Of a stretch of 10,785 nucleotides of DNA, positions 6,753 to 10,785 are shown piece after piece. How positions within the stretch are numbered: the stretch's first letter is position 1; every line of letters begins with the position of its first letter. The notes beneath the pieces were generated by a model, which had not been told where the DNA came from, made no database searches, and worked only from the letters and a program-made list of their open reading frames with translations. This stretch comes from Solirubrobacteraceae bacterium (GTDB lineage: Bacteria; Actinomycetota; Thermoleophilia; Solirubrobacterales; Solirubrobacteraceae). The stretch covers positions 1 through 10,785 of the forward strand of contig JAICJK010000044.1 in the NCBI GenBank assembly GCA_025928415.1, read 5' to 3'. The position numbers and the translations under genes were made by a program.

Positions 6753-6784
6753 CGCCCCGGCCGGCGTAAGGACCGGCCGGGGCG
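6753..6784 (+). terminator. GC-rich 12-bp hairpin after ccmH, possible terminator or attenuator
   Basis: Two perfectly complementary 12-nt arms, CGCCCCGGCCGG (6753-6764) and CCGGCCGGGGCG (6773-6784), flank an 8-nt loop CGTAAGGA. The structure starts 2 nt after the ccmH stop, fits between ccmH and the patatin gene, and would be very stable. There is no T-tract after it, so it is not a textbook intrinsic terminator. Tract-less hairpins of this kind are nevertheless common at operon ends in high-GC actinobacteria. It may instead protect the 3' end of the ccm message. Confidence 0.6.
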
Positions 6785-6800
6785 CGACGCCAAGCGCAGC

Positions 6801-7676
6801 GTGCCCACCGCCTTCGTCCTGTCCGGAGCAGGGTCGCTCGGAAGCGTCCACGTCGGGATGCTGCAGGCGCTCTTCGAGCGGCGGATCACGCCCGACCTGC
6901 TCGTCGGCGCGTCGGCGGGGGCGATCAACGCCGCCTACCTGGCCGGCCGCCCGCCGACCACGGGGACGGTGGCCGAGCTCGGCGCGTTCTGGCGGTCGAT
7001 GCGCTCCTCGCGGGTCTTCTCCACGAGCCCGGCGAGCGCCCTGGTCGGGATCTTCGGCGAGCGCCCCAACGTCGCGCTCGCCGGCCCGCTGGGCGGCCTG
7101 TTGTCCCGGCTGCTCGGCATCGAGCGCCTGGAGGAGGCCTCGACCCCGCTGCACGTCGTCGGCGTCGACGCGCTCACCGGCGACGACCGCCTGCTGTCGC
7201 ACGGCTCCGCGCTGGAGGCCGTGATGGCCAGCAGCGCGCTGCCGGCCGTCTTCCCACCGGTGGCCTGGCAGGGCCGCTGGCTGGTGGACGGCGGCATGGC
7301 CGGGCGCACCCCGATCTGGACGGCGCTGGCCCTCGGCGCCGACCGCGTGATCGTGCTCCCGGCCGGCCTGGCCTGCGCGCTGCCCGCCCCGCCGCGGGGC
7401 GCCGTGGCCACCGCCGTGCACGCGCTGAGCGTGCAGATGCAGCAGCGGCTCGTCGGCGACCTCGAGCGCGCGCGGTCCGACGGCCGCGTGATGGTCATCC
7501 CGCCGCCGTGCCCGGTGGACGTCGACCCGAGCGACTTCGGCCACGCGGACGCGCTCATCGCGCGCGCCCACCGGGCGGCGGAGGCGTTCCTGGACGAAGA
7601 CGCCGGCGCGGACGGCGACGGCGACCCGGCGCCCGGCCTCACCCTGCATCACCACGCCGCCCCGGCCGCGGCCTGA
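6801..7676 (+). CDS. Patatin-like phospholipase/acyl hydrolase
   Basis: This 291-residue protein belongs to the patatin-like Ser-Asp hydrolases, which cleave acyl chains from membrane or storage lipids. The N-terminal SGAGSLGSVHVG provides the glycine-rich oxyanion segment. VGASAGAINAAYLAG holds the nucleophile elbow GxSxG (Ser38), and LVDGGMAGRTP holds the DGG motif (Asp163). Together these give the complete dyad, so it is probably active. There is no signal peptide, so it should be cytoplasmic or peripheral to the membrane. The tail is acidic, then His/Ala-rich. The GTG at 6801 matches the family's usual beginning just before the first beta strand, but no clear ribosome binding site precedes it. 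It follows the ccm hairpin and ends 2 nt before the stop of the convergent kinase gene. Its substrate and any link to cytochrome maturation are unknown. Confidence 0.87.
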   Translation: MPTAFVLSGAGSLGSVHVGMLQALFERRITPDLLVGASAGAINAAYLAGRPPTTGTVAELGAFWRSMRSSRVFSTSPASALVGIFGERPNVALAGPLGGLLSRLLGIERLEEASTPLHVVGVDALTGDDRLLSHGSALEAVMASSALPAVFPPVAWQGRWLVDGGMAGRTPIWTALALGADRVIVLPAGLACALPAPPRGAVATAVHALSVQMQQRLVGDLERARSDGRVMVIPPPCPVDVDPSDFGHADALIARAHRAAEAFLDEDAGADGDGDPAPGLTLHHHAAPAAA

Positions 7677-7678
7677 CC

Positions 7679-9091
7679 TCATCGGCCGGTGACGCCGTCG
7701 CCGTCCGGCGCGCCCACGAGCTGGGCGGGCAGTTCCAGGCGGAAGGCCGCTCCGCCGCCGGGCGCGTTGACGACCGTCGCGCGGCCGCCGTGGGTCTCGG
7801 CCACCTGGCGGACGATCGCCAGGCCGAGGCCGGACCCCTGCGTGCCGCGCGCGGCGGCGCCGCGGTAGAAGCGGTCGAAGAGGTGCGGGATGTCGGCGTC
7901 CTCGACGCCGGGCCCGTGGTCGCGGACCTCGATCCCGCCCGCATCGACGCGCACCTCGACGGTCCCCGCCGGCGGGGAGTGGCGCGCCGCGTTGTCGACG
8001 AGGTTGTTCAGCGCCCGCCCGAGGCGGTCGGGGACCCCGGTCACAACGGTCGGCTGCGCGCTGAGGCGCCAGTCCAGGCGCGGCGCGTGGCGGCGCGCGC
8101 GATCGACGGCCTCCGCGGCGAGCTCGTCGAGGCGGACGTCCTCGACCTGGACGGGCGGCTCGTCGCCGCGCGCCAGCTCGATCAGGTCGGCGACCAGCGC
8201 GCCGAGCTCCTCGATCTGCTCCTCGACGTCGCGCAGCAGCCGCGCGCGGGCGTCCTCGGGCAGGCCCGCTCCGGGCGGGCGGGACGAGTCGAGCAGCACC
8301 TCGATGTTCGTCCGCAGGCTCGTGATCGGCGTGCGCAGCTCGTGCGAGGCGTCGGCGACGAGCCGGCGCTGGGCGCGGACCGCCTCCCCGAGCTCCGCGC
8401 GTGACGCCTCGAGGCGGTCGAGCATCGTGTTGAAGCGGCCGGCCAGCTCGCCGACCTCGTCGGGGCGGCGCACCACGATGCGGCGCCCGAGGTCGTCGGT
8501 GCGCGCGATGTGCTCGGCCGCGGCGGAGACCTCCGTGATCGGGGCCACGAGGTTGCGGGAGACGAGCCGGCCGAGCAGCGCGGCGAGCCCGACGCCCCCC
8601 ACGCAGACCAGCGCGAGGACGAGGCGGAGCTGGCCCAGCACCCGGTCGAGCTCGTCGACCGGGCGCGCGGCCACCACGGCGACGTCGCCCGCCCGCACGG
8701 TGATCGCGCGGACGTGCACCCCGCTGACCGTGCGGTCGCGCAGCACGGTCCCGCGGCGGCCCGCGGCCACCGCGCGGTCGGTCGCGTCCGGCGCGAGCCC
8801 GAGGTCCTGCCCCGGCGGCGCCGCGACGTTGCCGTCCGCGTCGACGAGCGCGAAGTACAGGCGCCCGCCGTCGCGGGGCCCGGGCTGGGCGGGGAACCCG
8901 CCCTCGATCCCGGGGTCCGCCAGCACGCGCGCGGGCACGCGCAGCGGCTGGTCGGCGACGCGCCGCAGCTGGTCGTCGACCTGCCCGTAGAGCTCCCGGC
9001 GCACGGCGAGATAGCCCACCAGCGCGGCGAGGACGACGGCGACGGCCACCGCGCCCGCGGCGGCGAGCGTCAGGCGGCGGCGCAGCCCCAC
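7679..9091 (-). CDS. Membrane sensor histidine kinase (HAMP-HisKA-HATPase)
   Basis: This is a 470-residue two-component sensor. It has a first membrane helix (about 9-29), an extracytoplasmic sensor region (about 30-154), a second helix (about 156-175) and a HAMP linker (about 176-230). The HisKA domain carries the phospho-acceptor His250 in ASHELRTPITSLR. The ATP-binding domain shows the N box NNLVDNAARHSP (362-373), G1 DHGPGV, an F box around FDRFYRG, and G2 GSGLGL (419-424). All catalytic motifs are intact. The architecture resembles actinobacterial MprB/TcrS-type kinases, but the signal is unknown. The GTG at 9091 lies 4 nt after the response regulator stop, with GAGGAG (9104-9099) 7 nt upstream, so the pair is co-translated. 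It ends convergently 2 nt from the patatin stop. Confidence 0.94.
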   Translation of the reverse strand: MGLRRRLTLAAAGAVAVAVVLAALVGYLAVRRELYGQVDDQLRRVADQPLRVPARVLADPGIEGGFPAQPGPRDGGRLYFALVDADGNVAAPPGQDLGLAPDATDRAVAAGRRGTVLRDRTVSGVHVRAITVRAGDVAVVAARPVDELDRVLGQLRLVLALVCVGGVGLAALLGRLVSRNLVAPITEVSAAAEHIARTDDLGRRIVVRRPDEVGELAGRFNTMLDRLEASRAELGEAVRAQRRLVADASHELRTPITSLRTNIEVLLDSSRPPGAGLPEDARARLLRDVEEQIEELGALVADLIELARGDEPPVQVEDVRLDELAAEAVDRARRHAPRLDWRLSAQPTVVTGVPDRLGRALNNLVDNAARHSPPAGTVEVRVDAGGIEVRDHGPGVEDADIPHLFDRFYRGAAARGTQGSGLGLAIVRQVAETHGGRATVVNAPGGGAAFRLELPAQLVGAPDGDGVTGR

Positions 9092-9095
9092 CCGG

Positions 9096-9776
9096 TCACT
9101 CCTCGCGCAGGACGTACCCGACGCCGCGCACCGTGTGCAGCAGTCGCGGCTCGCCGCCCGCCTCGGTCTTGCGGCGCAGGTAGCCCATGTAGACGCCGAG
9201 CGCGTTGGACGTCGCGCCGAAGTCGTAGCCCCACACCCGCTCGAAGATCTGCGACCGGGTCAGCACCTGGCGCGGGTGCTCGAGGAAGAGCTGCAGGAGC
9301 TGGAACTCGGTGCGCGTCACCTCGACCAGGCGCGCGCCCCGGCGGACCTCGTAGGCCGCCGCGTCGAGGGACAGGTCGGCGAAGCGCAGGACGTCGCCGG
9401 CCGCGCCGCCGTCCTCGGCCCGGCGCAGGAGCGCCCGCAGGCGGGCCTTGAGCTCCTTGAGGGCGAACGGCTTCACGAGGTAGTCGTCCGCGCCGGCGTC
9501 GAGCCCCGCCACGCGGTCGTCGACGGCGTCGCGCGCGGTGAGCATCAGCACCGGGGTGCGGTCGCCGACCGCGCGCAGGCGGCGGCACACCTCCAGGCCG
9601 TCGACGTGCGGCATCGAGAGGTCGAGCACCACGACGTCGTGCTGCACGGAGGCCAGCAGGTCGAGCGCCTCGCGCCCGTCGGCGGCCAGCGCGACGTCGT
9701 AGGCGTCCAGCCGCAGCGCGCGCTCGAGCGCCCCGCGCACCGCGGGCTCGTCGTCGACGACCAGGACGCGCGCCAT
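9096..9776 (-). CDS. OmpR/PhoB-family response regulator
   Basis: This is a 226-residue transcription regulator, the partner of the kinase encoded just downstream. The receiver domain (1-118) has the acidic pair Asp8/Asp9, phospho-acceptor Asp52 in [13 protein letters not shown], the switch Thr80 and Lys102 in VKPF. The C-terminal winged-helix domain (about 128-224) shows the OmpR-family landmarks [27 protein letters not shown] and [11 protein letters not shown]. The ATG at 9776 begins the canonical [11 protein letters not shown] same-frame extension to 9920 is open but adds residues before the receiver domain that the family does not have. No strong ribosome binding site is visible. A perfect 8-bp direct repeat lies 41-59 nt upstream and is a candidate site for its own control. 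Regulated genes cannot be deduced, though the divergent TasA-like gene is an obvious candidate. Confidence 0.95.
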   Translation of the reverse strand: MARVLVVDDEPAVRGALERALRLDAYDVALAADGREALDLLASVQHDVVVLDLSMPHVDGLEVCRRLRAVGDRTPVLMLTARDAVDDRVAGLDAGADDYLVKPFALKELKARLRALLRRAEDGGAAGDVLRFADLSLDAAAYEVRRGARLVEVTRTEFQLLQLFLEHPRQVLTRSQIFERVWGYDFGATSNALGVYMGYLRRKTEAGGEPRLLHTVRGVGYVLREE

Positions 9777-9816
9777 CGCCGAGCACGATAGTCCGGCGCG
9801 CGCCGTCCGCGAGCGC

Positions 9817-9835
9817 CTCTTCGCAAGCTCTTCGC
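9817..9835. promoter_or_regulatory. Tandem direct repeat, candidate response-regulator binding site
   Basis: The octamer CTCTTCGC occurs twice, at 9817-9824 and 9828-9835, separated by AAG, giving an 11-bp period (about one helical turn). OmpR-family regulators bind as head-to-tail dimers to direct repeats with roughly 10-11 bp spacing. The repeat lies in the divergent region, 41 nt upstream of the response regulator ATG and upstream of the TasA-like gene. It could serve either or both. The assignment is an inference from spacing and position. Confidence 0.45.
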
Positions 9836-9867
9836 CGCGGGCGGCGCGTCCGTCCAGGTTCAGGACC

Positions 9868-9953
9868 GAGCGGTCAAGGCGGCGGCGCGCAAGGCCGATG
9901 AACGCCGCATCGGTGGCCAAGGAGGCCGCTCACCAAGAAGGGACGGATCCCTT
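9868..9953 (+). promoter_or_regulatory. Foldable leader upstream of the TasA-like gene
   Basis: Three helices can be drawn. An outer helix pairs GAGCGGTC (9868-9875) with GGCCGCTC (9924-9931), 8 bp with one G-U. A nested hairpin pairs CCGATG (9895-9900) with CATCGG (9908-9913) around AACGCCG. A separate hairpin AAGGGA-CGGA-TCCCTT (9938-9953) would enclose the Shine-Dalgarno-like AAGGGA and the first two bases of the candidate TTG start. Triplets from 9898 to 9967, read in the downstream frame, often end in A or T, unlike the rest of the window, which fits non-coding leader at least up to 9951. I could not match it to a known riboswitch class. The 9777-9867 stretch before it contains the direct repeat and no gene. 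Confidence 0.35.
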
Positions 9954-10584
9954 GTCAGCACATGGTGCCTCGACGGCCGGGCGCGACGAGCCTCGTCGCG
10001 AGCGCCGCCGTCTGCTCGTCGGGCTTCTCGTCGTGGCCGTCGCCCTCGCCGGGCTGACCACCGTGGTCACCGGCGCCTTCTTCACCGGGACGCAGTCGGT
10101 CACCGGCAACACGTTCTCCACCGGCACCGTCGACGTCGGCGTCTCGCCGGCGGCCACCGCGCTCACGTTCAGCGCGATGGCGCCCGGCGACACCGTCACC
10201 GCGCCGCTGACCGTCTCGAACACCGGCACGCTGGCCCAGCGCTACGCGGTGCTGTCGACGACCGACGCGACCGACGCCGACTTCCTGGCCGCGCAGCTCC
10301 AGATGACGATCAAGTCCGGGGTGACCACGTGCACGACCGCGGGGTTCACCGCGACGGGCACCGTCCTCTACGGCCCCGGCGTGCTCGGCTCCACCACCGG
10401 CACCAAGGTCATCGGCGATGCGGCCCAGGGCGCGCAGACGGGCGACCGCACCCTGGCGGCCGGCGGCTCGGAGGTGCTCTGCGCGCAGGTCACGCTGCCC
10501 ACCTCGACGGGCAACGCGTACCAGAACGCCACGACCACGGCGACGCTGCGCTTCGACGCCGAGCAGACGACCAACAACCCGTAG
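9952..10584 (+). CDS. TasA/CalY (camelysin)-like secreted protein, SipW-dependent type
   Basis: This 210-residue exported protein has an arginine-rich N-region (about RRERRR), a hydrophobic core LLVVAVALAGLTTVVTGAFF, then FTGTQSVTGNTFSTGTVDVGV, which matches the N-terminal signature of TasA/camelysin proteins. The C-terminal part, with LAAGGSEVLCAQVTLP, STGNAYQNATTTATLRFDAE and QTTNNP, is the usual ending of the actinobacterial members. Such proteins form extracellular fibres or matrix in Bacillus and are processed by SipW-type signal peptidases, one of which starts 25 nt downstream. Two cysteines occur in the mature part. The TTG start is preferred because AAGAAGGGA lies about 8 nt upstream and upstream codons look non-coding. 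The in-frame ATG at 9898 (228 residues) is the main alternative. The family call is strong; the fibre role here is inferred. Confidence 0.82.
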   Translation: MSAHGASTAGRDEPRRERRRLLVGLLVVAVALAGLTTVVTGAFFTGTQSVTGNTFSTGTVDVGVSPAATALTFSAMAPGDTVTAPLTVSNTGTLAQRYAVLSTTDATDADFLAAQLQMTIKSGVTTCTTAGFTATGTVLYGPGVLGSTTGTKVIGDAAQGAQTGDRTLAAGGSEVLCAQVTLPTSTGNAYQNATTTATLRFDAEQTTNNP

Positions 10585-10609
10585 CGGCGGGGGAAGGCGA
10601 CGCTGACCG

Positions 10610-10785
10610 ATGGCCACGGGCGCGCCACGCCGGTCACGGCACGGCGCCGCGGGCGCCGCCGGCCTGCTGGTGACGCGCGGCCTGCTGGCCGCCTGCCTGA
10701 CCGCCGCGCTCGCGGCCGTCGTGATCCCCGCGGGCGTCGGGCTGAGCGGCCGCAAGCTGCTGATCGTCGTCTCCGGCAGCATGAC
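10610..10785 (+). CDS. sipW: SipW-type signal peptidase I (partial, N-terminus only)
   Basis: The 58 residues in the window contain a basic N-terminus, a membrane helix (about LLVTRGLLAACLTAALAAVV) and, at the window edge, LLIVVSGSM. The SGSM box carries the catalytic Ser of the signal peptidase I family. A single helix before it, plus the neighbouring TasA-like gene, points to the SipW (ER/archaeal-like, S26B) branch, which typically matures TasA/camelysin proteins. The ATG lies 25 nt after the TasA-like stop. A purine-rich GGGAAGG (10591-10597) is 12 nt upstream, which is longer than ideal. The general base residue and C-terminal domain are outside the window, so the branch assignment is partly contextual. 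Confidence 0.75.
   Translation, partial: MATGAPRRSRHGAAGAAGLLVTRGLLAACLTAALAAVVIPAGVGLSGRKLLIVVSGSM

Noticed and set aside
8510..9451. Plus-strand open frames opposite the kinase and response regulator
   Set aside because: They are shadows of the intact two-component genes, with no start context or domains.
9096..9920. Longer response regulator starting at 9920
   Set aside because: The extra 48 residues precede a canonical receiver start ([10 protein letters not shown]) and overlap the direct repeat and leader region; no family member needs them.
9868..9953. Assignment of the leader to a known riboswitch such as the c-di-GMP GEMM-I or ydaO class
   Set aside because: Some elements (GCAAGGCC, nested hairpins) are reminiscent, but the conserved core sequences of those classes as I know them are not present.
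1..10785. CRISPR arrays, tRNA/rRNA genes, insertion sequences, attachment sites, phage or defence genes
   Set aside because: I saw no regularly spaced repeats, no terminal inverted repeats, no transposase motifs, and no tRNA-like cloverleaf on either strand.

Overview
The window comes from a very high-GC bacterium with strong G/C bias at third codon positions. The gene set combines a CcmE of the Cys type, a cytochrome c maturation (System I) cluster next to hemA, an OmpR-type two-component system, and a TasA/camelysin-like protein next to a SipW-type signal peptidase. This suggests an actinobacterium, quite possibly of the class Thermoleophilia (Solirubrobacterales-like). That placement is an inference from style and gene content, not a database match.

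Region 1 (1-3104, minus strand) is one tightly packed operon. In transcription order it holds a di-heme c-type cytochrome of the cytochrome c peroxidase/MauG type, ccmC, ccmD, and hemA, which runs off the left edge. Junctions are TGATG (cytochrome/ccmC), a 1-nt gap (ccmC/ccmD) and GTGA (ccmD/hemA). A TTGACA-N17-CAGGAT promoter sits just upstream. The operon links making a heme precursor, handling heme for maturation, and a heme protein that needs both.

Region 2 (3199-6751, plus strand) is the divergent half of the maturation system: ccmE, ccmF, a 25-codon single-helix ORF not tied to a known family, a CcmG/ResA-like thioredoxin and ccmH. All neighbours overlap or lie 1 nt apart. ccmA, ccmB and ccmI are not in the window. 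Several normally conserved maturation residues differ: CcmE has CxxxF instead of H/CxxxY, CcmC has WWVWQ instead of WWxWD, and CcmH has MCxxC instead of RCxxC. These suggest a diverged System I.

Region 3 (6753-7676) has a 12-bp GC-rich hairpin after ccmH, then a patatin-like lipid hydrolase. Region 4 (7679-9776, minus strand) is an OmpR-family response regulator followed by its membrane histidine kinase, convergent with the patatin gene. Two perfect 8-bp direct repeats with an 11-bp period lie upstream of the regulator and are a candidate autoregulatory site. Region 5 (about 9868-10785, plus strand) is a foldable leader, a TasA/CalY-like secreted protein and the start of a SipW-type signal peptidase, which looks like the beginning of a surface fibre or matrix locus continuing to the right.

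The genes are mostly of recognised families. The less ordinary signals are the 25-aa coupled micro-ORF inside the ccm operon, the set of altered heme-handling motifs, the direct repeat, and the structured leader before the TasA-like gene.
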